Shown here: in pieces, positions 15,093-22,775 of the stretch
How positions within the stretch are numbered: the first letter of the stretch is position 1
Layout: each line of letters opens with the position of its first letter
NCBI GenBank assembly: GCA_013043945.1
Contig: JABEUW010000194.1
Location: 1 to 25,951 of the forward strand
Origin: Vulcanimicrobiota bacterium
GTDB lineage: Bacteria > Vulcanimicrobiota > Vulcanimicrobiia > Vulcanimicrobiales > Vulcanimicrobiaceae
Reading direction: 5' to 3'
DNA length: 25,951 nt
The notes under the pieces: model-generated
Database searches by the model: none
Told to the model about the DNA's origin: nothing
What the model saw: only the letters and a program-made list of their open reading frames with translations
Translations under genes and position numbers: made by a program

Positions 15093-16094
15093 ATGATAGC
15101 CGCTCGACTTCCTAGCATCGGTGATCCGTCGCACCTGCGCGTGGAGGAGATTCCTACCCCCGAACCCGCCGCCGGCGAGATTCGCGTGCGCGTTCGCGCT
15201 GCAGCCTTGAACCGGCGCGATGCCTTCATTACCCGCGGACTCTATCCCGGTATCGCGCTGCCCTGCACGCTCGGCTCCGATGGCTGCGGGGTTGTCGACG
15301 CGCACGGTGCGGGGGCGAGCGGCCCGCGCGTTGGCGAGGAGGTCGTCATCGATCCGATGCTCGGCTGGGGCTCCGACCGCCGCATATGGGCCGATGGCAG
15401 CGGCATTCTCGGGATGCCGCACCCCGGAACGCTCGCGCAATTCGTCTGCGTTCCCGCGGCGAACGTTCATGCCAAGCCGGCGCATCTCGATAGCGATCGT
15501 GCTGCGGCACTGCCGCTCGCAGGGCTCACCGCCTATCGCGCGTTGATCACGCGCGCGCATCTGCGTGCCGGCGAAACGGTGTTGATTCCGGGCATCGGCA
15601 GCGGCGTCCAGAGTTTCGCGCTGCTCTTTGCAAAAGCGATCGGCGCGCGGGCCATCGTCACTTCGAGCAGCGACGAAAAACTTGAACGCGCGCGCGCGCT
15701 CGGTGCCGACGTTACGGTGAACTATGCGGCCGATCCGCAGTGGTTTAAAGCACTGAAGAGCGCCGGAGCGATCGACGTCGCAATCGACGGTTCGGGGGGC
15801 GAGACGTTCGCTCGTATTCTCGATCTCGTGCGTCCCGGCGGGCGCGTCGCAATCTATGGCGGCACCGGCGGCGATGCGAAGATTCGCCCGTTCTCGATAT
15901 TTTGGAAGCAACTCGACGTGCTGGGTTCTTCGATGGGGAGCCCGGAGGATTTTCGCGATATGCTCGCGCTCGTCTCCGAGAAGCGCATCGAACCGGTCGT
16001 CGGCGCAGTCTTTCCGCTCGCCGATATCGTTGCCGCCGTCGAACGGTTAGAGTCGGGAGCGAATTTCGGAAAGATCGTCGTTACGGTAGGTTGA
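15093..16094 (+). CDS. Zinc-less MDR oxidoreductase (quinone-reductase / crotonyl-CoA-reductase-like)
   Basis: 333 residues of the medium-chain dehydrogenase/reductase superfamily. The N-terminal GroES-like domain contains AAALNRRDAFITRGLYP and LGSDGCGVV; the Rossmann domain (about 120-270) starts with LPLAGLTAYRAL and ETVLIPGIGSGVQSFALLFA, binding NAD(P)H. The GHE zinc motif of alcohol dehydrogenases is missing at the GSDGCG position, which favours an NADPH:quinone-reductase-like enzyme without catalytic zinc. SSSDEKLERARALGAD follows as the dinucleotide-specificity region. The substrate is not predictable. It ends convergently with a 14-bp overlap with the metallo-hydrolase gene. Confidence 0.88.
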   Translation: MIAARLPSIGDPSHLRVEEIPTPEPAAGEIRVRVRAAALNRRDAFITRGLYPGIALPCTLGSDGCGVVDAHGAGASGPRVGEEVVIDPMLGWGSDRRIWADGSGILGMPHPGTLAQFVCVPAANVHAKPAHLDSDRAAALPLAGLTAYRALITRAHLRAGETVLIPGIGSGVQSFALLFAKAIGARAIVTSSSDEKLERARALGADVTVNYAADPQWFKALKSAGAIDVAIDGSGGETFARILDLVRPGGRVAIYGGTGGDAKIRPFSIFWKQLDVLGSSMGSPEDFRDMLALVSEKRIEPVVGAVFPLADIVAAVERLESGANFGKIVVTVG

Positions 16095-17007
16095 GCGAAT
16101 ACTCGTAGAGGGTATCGAGCCGTAATTGCGCGCCGAGTTCGGCTTCGACGAGCGGCGCGTGTTCGGCGCCGACGACGTTGACCCAATCGGGATTCAGAAT
16201 CGCGTGTTCGCGCTCGGTCAGCGGCCGTTCGAGCCGCACGGCACTCACGCGCCGCTCTCCTTCAAGGGCGAGAAGATAGGCGAGCATCTGCCGTGCGGCC
16301 GCCGCCCACAGGCGCATATCCGCATCGCGATAGATGCGCTCGACGAGATCGGGAATCGTTTGTGGCCCCGCTGCAAGCGCGGCGAGGAGCTCCGCTTCGC
16401 GCCGTTCTCGATGCGCGATATACTCTTCGATTTTCGCGCGCGGTTCGGCAACGATCGGGCCGTGCCCGCAACAGATCGTGCGCGCATCGCCGAACTCGGC
16501 GAGCAGTCGGCGTAGCGTCGCCTGATATGGGCGCATCGCGCCGCCCGGCGGGGCGATCACGACGGTTCCGGTGCCGAGAATCGTGTCGCCGGTAAAGAGC
16601 GTCGCGCTCTCGCGTTCGTAGAAGACGAGATGCTCGAGCGTATGCCCGGGCGCGTCGATCGCGACGAGCTGGAGGTCGCCGACGCGCATTTCCTGGTTGT
16701 CGTTGAGAACGTCATCGTGAACTGCTGCGGAATAGGGATGCGCGAAGATGCGCGCACCGGTCGCCGCTGCGAGCATCGGCGCGGCGGGGGCATGGTCGGG
16801 GTGCCCGTGCGTGAGCGCGATCGCATGCAGGACGAGGGAGTTCTCGCGCAGGTAAGCGACGATGCGATCGACGTGGGCCGGAATCGCGGGGCCGGGATCG
16901 ATGCAGAGTGCCTCGCCGGTCCGGGAAGCGAGGATCCACGTGTTGGTTCCGTCGAGGGTCATCGCCGAGGGGTTCGGAGCGCGCAGCAGCGCGACGCGTT
17001 CTACCAC
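16081..17007 (-). CDS. Metallo-beta-lactamase-fold hydrolase, LACTB2-like
   Basis: 308 residues. The two-metal site is complete: THGHPDH (His67, His69, Asp71, His72), His122 in APGHTLEH, Asp141 in LFTGDTILG and the late His in CCGHGP. A C-terminal winged-helix-like part (about 205-290) with LWAAAARQMLAYLLAL matches the BLACT_WH domain of human LACTB2, an endoribonuclease, but bacterial relatives may hydrolyse thioesters. The start is GTG at 17007, overlapping the Nudix stop by 7 bp; the two are one transcription unit. The pairing with a Nudix hydrolase recalls NUDT19-like/LACTB2-like pairs seen in other bacteria and suggests a shared nucleotide or acyl-CoA substrate, which is inference. Confidence 0.85.
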   Translation of the reverse strand: MVERVALLRAPNPSAMTLDGTNTWILASRTGEALCIDPGPAIPAHVDRIVAYLRENSLVLHAIALTHGHPDHAPAAPMLAAATGARIFAHPYSAAVHDDVLNDNQEMRVGDLQLVAIDAPGHTLEHLVFYERESATLFTGDTILGTGTVVIAPPGGAMRPYQATLRRLLAEFGDARTICCGHGPIVAEPRAKIEEYIAHRERREAELLAALAAGPQTIPDLVERIYRDADMRLWAAAARQMLAYLLALEGERRVSAVRLERPLTEREHAILNPDWVNVVGAEHAPLVEAELGAQLRLDTLYEYSLNLP

Positions 17008-17804
17008 ACGTTTTCGAGCTGTGCCGGCATCACGAATCCGCGGTCGGGATGCGTGGTCGGTTGAATCGTTACGACCGGCTTTGTGAGAGCGAGGCGCATG
17101 GCGATGGAGTTGTCCTCACAATCGAGCAAACGTTCGAGGTGCTTGACGGTTGGATAGACCAAGTTGAACGCCCCGCGGCGATACTCTGCGAGCGCTTCGC
17201 GTGCGGAGATCCAACGGCCATCGTGCGTCTCGCTCCGATCGGCACTCGCATCCTGTTTCGGCGGTGCGATTGCCATAAAAAAGTAGGTATCGTAGCGCCG
17301 TGGTTCGCCTGGCGGCGTCACCCAATGCGAGAACAAGGCAAGGGAACTTCCGGCAGCAACCAAGTCGCCTTTCTCTAAAATATCGAGGAAGCTCGCTCGC
17401 CCCGAACGCAGCGCCGCACGCCACTCCTCGCGCTGTTGCGCGCTCGGCGGAGTTGCGGCGTCGTCGCGCGGGAAAGCCATGAGGATCCCTGATTCCTCGA
17501 AAAGTTCGCGTAGCGCGGCGGCAACGATCGACGCGCGTTCCAGCGGCCCGGGATGTTCGACATCGGTCGGTAGCACATCGCTGCGCGTCTCGCGGAAGAG
17601 CGCGCCTGTCTCGCGCGGTGCGGTGCCGTCGATACGTGCGTGGAGCGCGGGAAGTGTATCGGCGAGGTCAACCGCTCCGCCGGGAAAAACGTAGGCATCG
17701 GGTGCGAAGGCGCTTTTCGCGGTGCGGCGCACCAAGAAGACCTGCGGCTCGCCCTCGATATCGCGCAAGAGCATAACGGTGGAGGCTCTGGGAATTTTGC
17801 TCAT
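17001..17804 (-). CDS. Nudix hydrolase, NUDT19-like with interrupted Nudix box
   Basis: 267 residues. The domain starts at residue 8 (STVMLLRD), has VFPGGAVD (39-46), and only after about 50 further residues reaches the catalytic helix AALRELFEESGIL (96-108). The Nudix box, usually 23 contiguous residues, is thus split by a long insert, as in NUDT19 and related acyl-CoA diphosphatases. The glutamates for Mg2+ (E100, E103, E104) are kept. A role in hydrolysing CoA or a CoA ester is the family-based guess. The C-terminus ends in FVMPAQLENVW and overlaps the hydrolase gene. The promoter should lie in the 62 bp shared with the divergent RpiB-like gene. Confidence 0.87.
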   Translation of the reverse strand: MSKIPRASTVMLLRDIEGEPQVFLVRRTAKSAFAPDAYVFPGGAVDLADTLPALHARIDGTAPRETGALFRETRSDVLPTDVEHPGPLERASIVAAALRELFEESGILMAFPRDDAATPPSAQQREEWRAALRSGRASFLDILEKGDLVAAGSSLALFSHWVTPPGEPRRYDTYFFMAIAPPKQDASADRSETHDGRWISAREALAEYRRGAFNLVYPTVKHLERLLDCEDNSIAMRLALTKPVVTIQPTTHPDRGFVMPAQLENVW

Positions 17805-17866
17805 CGCAGGCTTCCTTTTCTGCCGTAGCGCATCCGTCCTATGCCGAGTTGGAGGGAGACAGAGGA

Positions 17867-18313
17867 ATGATCGTTGCTTTGGGAAGCGACGAGCGGCACG
17901 AAACGGCCCTCGCCGCCTGTGAGGAATTGCGCCGGCGCGGCTACGAGGTACGCTCGTTTGGTGCGCTCGACGAGGGAGCGTCGACGCGCTGGTCGGCGGT
18001 CGGAAGGGCTGTCGGCGAGGCGGTAGCGTCGGGATCCTGTGCGAGCGGCGTGCTGTTCTGTTGGACCGGGACCGGGGTGAGCATCGCCGCTAATAAAGTG
18101 CGCGGTGTTCGAGCGGCGCTCTGCGCGGATGCCGCGACCGCTGCCGGCGCTCGCCGCTGGAACGATGCGAACGTCCTCTGCGCGAGCCTACGCTCGACGA
18201 GCGCCGCCGTTCTTGCGGAGATACTCGAAGCATGGTTCGCGACCACTCCGAGCGCGGAGCCCGAAGATCGCGCGGCCGTTGCGGATTTGGAGATGCCCCC
18301 ATCCAAGCGATAG
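17867..18313 (+). CDS. Divergent RpiB/LacA/LacB-family sugar-phosphate isomerase
   Basis: 148 residues, the size of ribose-5-phosphate isomerase B, which interconverts ribose-5-P and ribulose-5-P. The core is unmistakable: IVALGSDE at the N-terminus, VLFCWTGTGVSIAANKVRGVRAALC (split here as CWTGTGVSIAANK, residues 65-77, then RAALC) and WNDANVL (98-104). However, SDH is SDE and HNDANV is WNDANV, so two histidines expected in the active site are gone, and CGTG is CWTG. Cys65, the usual catalytic base, remains. It could have another substrate or no catalysis. The ATG at 17867 has GGAGGGAG about 9 nt upstream; an in-frame TTG at 17849 is less likely. Confidence 0.82.
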   Translation: MIVALGSDERHETALAACEELRRRGYEVRSFGALDEGASTRWSAVGRAVGEAVASGSCASGVLFCWTGTGVSIAANKVRGVRAALCADAATAAGARRWNDANVLCASLRSTSAAVLAEILEAWFATTPSAEPEDRAAVADLEMPPSKR

Positions 18314-18337
18314 ATTCGCTCGTTAGGGTGTTCGGAT

Positions 18338-18356
18338 GGCGAGATACCACCTCGCC
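18338..18356 (+). promoter_or_regulatory. Short hairpin upstream of the Met-rich secreted protein
   Basis: GGCGAG and CTCGCC form perfect 6-bp arms around a 7-base loop. It lies between the RpiB-like stop (18313) and the start at 18388. It has no T-run and may be either a weak terminator of the first gene or a leader structure for the second. I could not identify promoter boxes with confidence. Confidence 0.3.
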
Positions 18357-18387
18357 CCTACCCCTGCGAAAGGATGATATTGTACCG

Positions 18388-19053
18388 ATGAAATTCCAAC
18401 GAACCCTTGCGGCGATCGCCATCAGCATCGCCACGCTCACCGGCATCGCTTCGGCGAGTAGCATGAGCGGCATGAGCGGCGATATGATGTCGCACGGCAA
18501 ACTGCTTCCGAACGTGACGATGTCGCCGTCTCGTTTTTCGGGCCCCGGCGTCTATACCGGCGCGCCGGCGCTTCCCGTTACGCTCTCGATGATCGTCGCC
18601 GGCGGCGGACCCGCGCACTTTAATTCTCTGACGCTGGTGAAGCGGCTCGCCGGCGCGAAGACCGGGGCCGAAGTCGCATCGCTAAATAAAAAATTCGGCG
18701 CGGCAAAGGTCGGCACGTTCCTCAAGGTTTTCAATTTTGTCGTCGCCGACGCGCTGAAAATTGTCACCGAGAAGCACGTCGCGCTTCCGAAGGTGCCGAG
18801 CCCGAACCCGAACGACGGGAAGGCGCTTGCAGGTGCGCTCTGGGCAGCAGGGCAGACCGGGCGCGGCTTCAACGTTGAGGTGCTCCTCGATCGCGCGGTC
18901 TCCCACCCAATTCACGTGCAAGTGATGAAAGATATCGATGCGAAATTCGGCATCGCAGCCGATGCGGATTACCACGCCGTGCTGACGCAAGCGATGCACG
19001 ATCTCGCCGCGGTCTATCACTTCGATGCGATGGGCCGTTCGAGCTCGATGTAG
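18388..19053 (+). CDS. Secreted Met-rich protein of unknown function
   Basis: 221 residues. Residues 1-24 are a clear signal peptide (MKFQRTLAAIAISIATLTG, cleavage around IASA). The mature N-terminus SSMSGMSGDMMSHGK is rich in Met and His, a composition seen in copper-binding segments of periplasmic proteins, but there is no further metal motif. The rest is a soluble helical domain with LVKRLAGAKTGAEVASLNKKF, VVADALKIV and HPIHVQVMKDIDAKFGI. AAAGGA lies about 13 nt before the ATG. I recognise no family. A strong hairpin follows the gene at 19089-19121, so it probably forms its own transcription unit. Confidence 0.72.
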   Translation: MKFQRTLAAIAISIATLTGIASASSMSGMSGDMMSHGKLLPNVTMSPSRFSGPGVYTGAPALPVTLSMIVAGGGPAHFNSLTLVKRLAGAKTGAEVASLNKKFGAAKVGTFLKVFNFVVADALKIVTEKHVALPKVPSPNPNDGKALAGALWAAGQTGRGFNVEVLLDRAVSHPIHVQVMKDIDAKFGIAADADYHAVLTQAMHDLAAVYHFDAMGRSSSM

Positions 19054-19088
19054 CGCCCCTCACATTCGTCTGCGAAGGTGAGAGTACG

Positions 19089-19121
19089 ATGAGAGCGCCC
19101 GCTAACCGCGGGCGTTCTCAT
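19089..19121 (+). terminator. Terminator-like hairpin
   Basis: A 14-bp stem with one mismatch (ATGAGAGCGCCCGC against GCGGGCGTTCTCAT) closes a 5-base loop (TAACC), 36 nt after the secreted-protein stop. No T-run follows, so termination may be weak or rely on another mechanism. Confidence 0.5.
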
Positions 19122-19192
19122 AACGTTCTAAGGATTCACGCCTCCTTTACGATTAGACTTCTCCTCGTAGTCAAAGTTTGTTAACACGAATC

Positions 19193-19200
19193 GAGGAGGT
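19193..19200 (+). promoter_or_regulatory. Shine-Dalgarno GAGGAGGT of the lipoprotein gene
   Basis: A near-perfect anti-16S match four bases before the ATG at 19205. It decides that start over the in-frame TTG at 19178, which lies before it and would not open a lipoprotein signal. Confidence 0.75.
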
Positions 19201-19204
19201 CATC

Positions 19205-20377
19205 ATGCGGAATCAAGTTTTGTTCGCGACGCTCGCCGCGCTTTTGCTCGCCGGTTGCGGTGGCGGTGCGGCCGGCACGGGGTCGACGCTTCCCGGCGGT
19301 TCATCCGGCGGAAACGGAGGCTCTGCGCCGCAGAGCGCACAGGTGCAGTCGGAGGACTCCATCGCCTCGGCGAACGCCGTCGGCTCGCCGGTGAAGGCGC
19401 TAAATAACGTCGAGAGCGGTGTCGGCAGCCCGCTGGCCACGGTCGGGCGCGGAGCTCTTGCGGTTACGAACGGTCAATGCAATAGCGGCGTCGAGTATTT
19501 CGTCCCGGATAAAAATGGCGATGCGAACTCAACCGAGCGGATCGTATTTTACGACCAAGCCTGCACGCAGATCGCACGCGACACCGTACGCAAATACACC
19601 GTTATCGGCACGAATGCGGAGAGTATCGCGCGAAGTGTCACACAATATCCGCAAGGGAACACGACGCCGAGCTCCGTGCGCAGCGATAACGTGACGCTTT
19701 CGAACGCCACCTTCGGCAGTAACGGATTCCCAATCGTTGCCGATGGTTTCGACCGCATTGAGAGCAGCACGCTCAATCTGACCGGTGTGAAAAGCATCGA
19801 ATCGAACGCAGAGTATTCGATTGCTGCGGCGAACGCCGGCGCGAGTTCCTACTGCGGCGATAGCGCCGGCTTTAATGCCACTGGAATCTCCTCGCTGAAC
19901 GAGACCTTCGGATGGGCGGGCGGCGATCTCTCCGGCGGGACCAGAACGGTCAATAGCGATGGATCGGTCACCTATAGCGGCACGCAATCCGGAACAAGTT
20001 ACGTCGGCGGCATCGGCGCGCTCAACATCGCCACCGGCACGCAGAACACCGCCTGTCCGATCTCGACCCCGGATTTCACGCTGACCGGTGGAACGAGCAA
20101 AGGGAGCTATTCGATCCCGATGACAGCTACGTATAAATCGGGGCTTCTCGAGAACCTTAGCGTCACGAACGCGCAACTCGTCGATGGAGACACCCTCAAC
20201 GTGACGACGAATACCTCGCAGCCACCGACGAGCAGCAACTTCATCAGCGGCGTGCTGACCAATAGCTCCGGCAATCAAGTCTCGACCTTCGCCGTCGATG
20301 CCTTCGGGGACGGAACGCTGACGGTAACCCAGAGCGGCACCCAATATGTGATGAATAACTGGCACGTTATTAAGTAG
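19205..20377 (+). CDS. Lipoprotein of unknown function
   Basis: 390 residues. MRNQVLFATLAALLLAGC is a canonical lipoprotein signal with lipobox LAGC, so Cys18 should be lipidated. A Gly/Ser-rich linker follows (about 19-50). The remainder is rich in Ser, Thr, Asn and Gly and low in charge, with repeated short beta-strand-like stretches such as DNVTLSNATF, NSDGSVTYSGTQSG, LTVTQSGTQY, as in secreted beta-solenoid or beta-sandwich surface proteins. I recognise no domain. It is preceded by a hairpin and ends convergently with the ABC ATPase gene, with palindromic repeat copy 2 in the 55-bp gap, and is therefore likely a single-gene unit. Confidence 0.78.
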   Translation: MRNQVLFATLAALLLAGCGGGAAGTGSTLPGGSSGGNGGSAPQSAQVQSEDSIASANAVGSPVKALNNVESGVGSPLATVGRGALAVTNGQCNSGVEYFVPDKNGDANSTERIVFYDQACTQIARDTVRKYTVIGTNAESIARSVTQYPQGNTTPSSVRSDNVTLSNATFGSNGFPIVADGFDRIESSTLNLTGVKSIESNAEYSIAAANAGASSYCGDSAGFNATGISSLNETFGWAGGDLSGGTRTVNSDGSVTYSGTQSGTSYVGGIGALNIATGTQNTACPISTPDFTLTGGTSKGSYSIPMTATYKSGLLENLSVTNAQLVDGDTLNVTTNTSQPPTSSNFISGVLTNSSGNQVSTFAVDAFGDGTLTVTQSGTQYVMNNWHVIK

Positions 20378-20378
20378 G

Positions 20379-20440
20379 CGCCTTTAGGCGGCGTATCGAG
20401 GCGCGCGAGTAGCGCTTCCTCGATACGCCGCTTTACGCGG
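20379..20440. repeat. Palindromic dispersed repeat, copy 2
   Basis: The sequence GCGCC-TTTA-GGCGGC is followed by GCGGCGTATCGAGG (20388-20401) and its exact inverse CCTCGATACGCCGC (20418-20431), 14-bp arms around 16 bases. The order TTTA-hairpin, GTATCGAGG-palindrome, GCCGCTTT is the same as in copy 1 at 11559-11620. It fills the gap between the convergent lipoprotein and ABC ATPase genes and runs a few bases into the ATPase 3-prime end, so it may also act as a two-way terminator. Confidence 0.7.
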
Positions 20441-21026
20441 TGGCGATGCGGCGATCGCGCAACAGAACGGTTCGGTCGGCGACCTCGACGAGTGCGGGGT
20501 CGTGCGTCGCGGCGAGCGTTGGGATCCCGGCATCGCGCAGCGCCGGAAGCGCACTCGTAATAAACGCTTCCCGCGCGCTGCTATCGAGAGCCGAGGTCGG
20601 CTCGTCGAAGAGCACGATCTGCGGGCTGCGGGCAAACGCACGTGCGATCGCGACGCGTTGGCGTTCGCCGCCGGAGAGCTGGTGCGGAAAACGCTCGGCG
20701 AGCCCTTCGATATCGAAGCGTGCGAGTAAGGCGAGCGCGCGCTCGTGCCGCCGAGCGCGATCGTCGAAGGCGAACGCGACGTTCTCCCACGCACGCAGAT
20801 GAGGAAAGAGCAGATGCTCTTGCGGAAGATAGGCGATCGGACGCCGTTGCGGGGGGAGCCCGGAGAACGGCGTCCCTTCTGCGTCGAGCAATCCGGCGAG
20901 CGCGCGCAAGATCGTGCTTTTCCCTTCGCCGTTGCCGCCGAGGAGTACGGTGATGCCCGTAACATCGAACTCTACTTCGAGTTGGATCGGCTCGAAAATG
21001 CGATACGCGACGTGTAACGCGTTCAT
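20433..21026 (-). CDS. ABC transporter ATP-binding protein, molybdate/tungstate type, short form
   Basis: 197 residues. Walker A GGNGEGKST (30-38), Q-loop YLPQEHLLFPHL, signature LSGGE (117-121), Walker B IVLFDEP (137-143) and the switch His175 in ATHD are all present. The order RRPIAYLPQ and FPHLRAWENVAF follows ModC/WtpC/sulfate-type ATPases. It is short because the C-terminal TOBE ligand-sensing domain of ModC is absent. The ATG at 21026 overlaps the permease stop by four bases. It is the last gene of the three-gene importer, and its end touches palindromic repeat copy 2. Confidence 0.88.
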   Translation of the reverse strand: MNALHVAYRIFEPIQLEVEFDVTGITVLLGGNGEGKSTILRALAGLLDAEGTPFSGLPPQRRPIAYLPQEHLLFPHLRAWENVAFAFDDRARRHERALALLARFDIEGLAERFPHQLSGGERQRVAIARAFARSPQIVLFDEPTSALDSSAREAFITSALPALRDAGIPTLAATHDPALVEVADRTVLLRDRRIATA

Positions 21027-21790
21027 GCGATACCGCGTCGTTGGGCACGGAGCCCGAGCCAGAGCGGCAGCGGAAGTGCAACGAGATAGAAGATCCAAAG
21101 CAAAGGGAAGACCGCGCCGAGGCCGACGTCCTGGAGATTGACCCAGATTCGCACCGGAATGCCCATCGGGAAATATGCAACGATCAAGCAGATGCCGAAC
21201 TCACCGAGTGCTCGCACCCATGCAATAGCGAGCGCCGCTCCTAATCCGACACGTGCGAGCGGTAGCGTGACGGTAAAAAAAATCGCCGGCTGCGATTTGC
21301 CGAGCGTTCGGGCGAGCGCTTCGTACTCCGGCGAAACACCTTCGAACGCCGCGCGCGCGAGTACCACGAAGAACGGCAATGCTCCGTAGGTAAGCGCGAG
21401 AACGAACGCGGGCGCGGAGTTCGTGAGCAAGAGCCCGATCCGAGCGAGCGGCGCACCCGCAGCACCGTACGGCCCGTAGAGCGTTTCGAGAACGATTCCC
21501 AGAGCCAACGGCGGTGAGAGCAGCGGCAGCAAAACGATGGCGTCGGCGACCCAGCGCGCCGGAAAATGCGTGCGTGCGAGCCACCAGGCAAAGGGCGTCC
21601 CTAACGCGATGACGAGCAGCATCGCACAGGCGCCGTATCCGAGCGAAACGCCGATCGCCGACCAGTCGCCGCGATCGAGCGAAAAGTGGGCCCACGGAGT
21701 GGCGAAAATCAGCGCGATAAACGGTGCGATGAGAAAGAGCAGCGCAGGAATGGCGAGCAGCCATGCCTCGTTTGGGCGACGGCGAGGCAC
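21023..21790 (-). CDS. ABC transporter permease, ModB/WtpB type
   Basis: 255 residues with about six membrane spans, the usual size for the molybdate, tungstate and sulfate permease family. The ATPase-docking loop is YEALARTLGKSQPAIFFTVTLP, a good EAA motif, and ALGEFGICLIVA is the segment conserved in ModB/CysT proteins. The start is GTG at 21790, sharing one base with the TAG of the binding-protein gene, so translation is coupled. The permease probably acts as a homodimer, since only one permease gene is in the cluster. Confidence 0.88.
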   Translation of the reverse strand: MPRRRPNEAWLLAIPALLFLIAPFIALIFATPWAHFSLDRGDWSAIGVSLGYGACAMLLVIALGTPFAWWLARTHFPARWVADAIVLLPLLSPPLALGIVLETLYGPYGAAGAPLARIGLLLTNSAPAFVLALTYGALPFFVVLARAAFEGVSPEYEALARTLGKSQPAIFFTVTLPLARVGLGAALAIAWVRALGEFGICLIVAYFPMGIPVRIWVNLQDVGLGAVFPLLWIFYLVALPLPLWLGLRAQRRGIA

Positions 21791-22701
21791 TAAAGCGGCG
21801 AACCCAACGGTGGATCGTAGCCGTACGCGCGGAGGACTTGTTGGCCGCTATCCGAGCGAGCGTACTCGATAAACGCACGTGCAGCTTTTGGGTTGGTAGC
21901 GCCTTTTAATACCGCGGCATAAAAAACCAACGGCTGTGGGTGCAACGTTTTCAGCTTCCCGTGAACGGTGCTTCGGATCGTCGCACGTTCGTAGCTGCGG
22001 GCGTATGCGGGATCGCCGAGATCGATCTGAGGGGGGAGTGCGATGAAGGGCAAATGCAGCGATCGGACCGCACTCTCATATCCCGACGACGCATCGATCT
22101 CGCCGCTTTCGAGTCGGCTTAACAACGACGCTTCGGTGAAAATCTGTGCGGGGTTCCGCTCCGTGCCGAGAATTCGCTGCGAAAGGTCTGGGCGGTGGTA
22201 GTAATTTTGCGCGAGTTGCATGGTGAAAATGATGCTTTGCCCCTGCGGATCGGTGGCCGGGTCGGTGCGGCCAAAACGCAAGCCGGGAGTCTCAAGCACG
22301 CGCCACCAGGCGGTGTCTCCCCGTGCAGCTGCTTGAAATTGCGCGGCGAAGCGGCTCTTCGGGCTATAGGCGATCACCATCTGCGTGCGTGCGATGGGAA
22401 CCGCGCGAGCGACGAGTCCCGCGCGCTGAAGAATGCGGATCGGTCCCGGTGTAATCGATATGAAGAGATCTGCTTGCAATCGTCCCGCTGCAATGAGGCG
22501 TGCCAAACCATAGGCGCCCGCCCCGATGCCCTGGTAGTTGAGGTGCGCGCTTCGCGCGAAGCGCGGCCCGAGGCCGCGATCCATCACCGCCCCCATCGAG
22601 CCCGCATACGCGATGCGTAGCGAAGGCACCGCAGCGGCTCCCTGCGTCGGCAGTAGGCCCACGCACGCGAGTGCCGCCAGGAAAAACCGTGAACATTTCA
22701 T
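21790..22701 (-). CDS. Extracellular oxyanion-binding protein, ModA/WtpA-like
   Basis: 303 residues. A signal peptide covers about residues 1-24 (FFLAALACVGLLPTQGAAA). The mature part begins LRIAYAGSMGAVMDRGLGP, where the YAGS turn holds the oxyanion in this family, and has RTDPATDPQGQSIIF followed by LAQNYY, which resembles the DPCGYR-x-LAELYY region of WtpA/TupA-like tungstate and molybdate binders. LARLIAAGRLQADLFIS is the family helix near residue 65. Molybdate, tungstate or another oxyanion remain possible. It is the first gene of the importer; a 190-bp leader with palindromes separates it from the divergent VTT gene. Confidence 0.8.
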   Translation of the reverse strand: MKCSRFFLAALACVGLLPTQGAAAVPSLRIAYAGSMGAVMDRGLGPRFARSAHLNYQGIGAGAYGLARLIAAGRLQADLFISITPGPIRILQRAGLVARAVPIARTQMVIAYSPKSRFAAQFQAAARGDTAWWRVLETPGLRFGRTDPATDPQGQSIIFTMQLAQNYYHRPDLSQRILGTERNPAQIFTEASLLSRLESGEIDASSGYESAVRSLHLPFIALPPQIDLGDPAYARSYERATIRSTVHGKLKTLHPQPLVFYAAVLKGATNPKAARAFIEYARSDSGQQVLRAYGYDPPLGSPL

Positions 22702-22743
22702 TCGTGTTTCGTTATCCGCTCGGCCTCATGAATCATGCGCCTT

Positions 22744-22775
22744 GGAGCGCTCCATGGCAGTAAGAGCGTACTGCC
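22744..22775. promoter_or_regulatory. Palindrome and hairpin in the leader of the oxyanion importer
   Basis: GGAGCGCTCC (22744-22753) is a perfect 10-bp palindrome. Directly beside it GGCAGTA and TACTGCC (22756-22762 and 22769-22775) are perfect 7-bp arms around six bases. They lie 43-74 bp upstream of the binding-protein ATG on the minus strand. They could be repressor operators or a leader hairpin; neither matches the ModE box or the Moco riboswitch core as I know them. The rest of 22702-22891 shows nothing I can assign. Confidence 0.35.
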
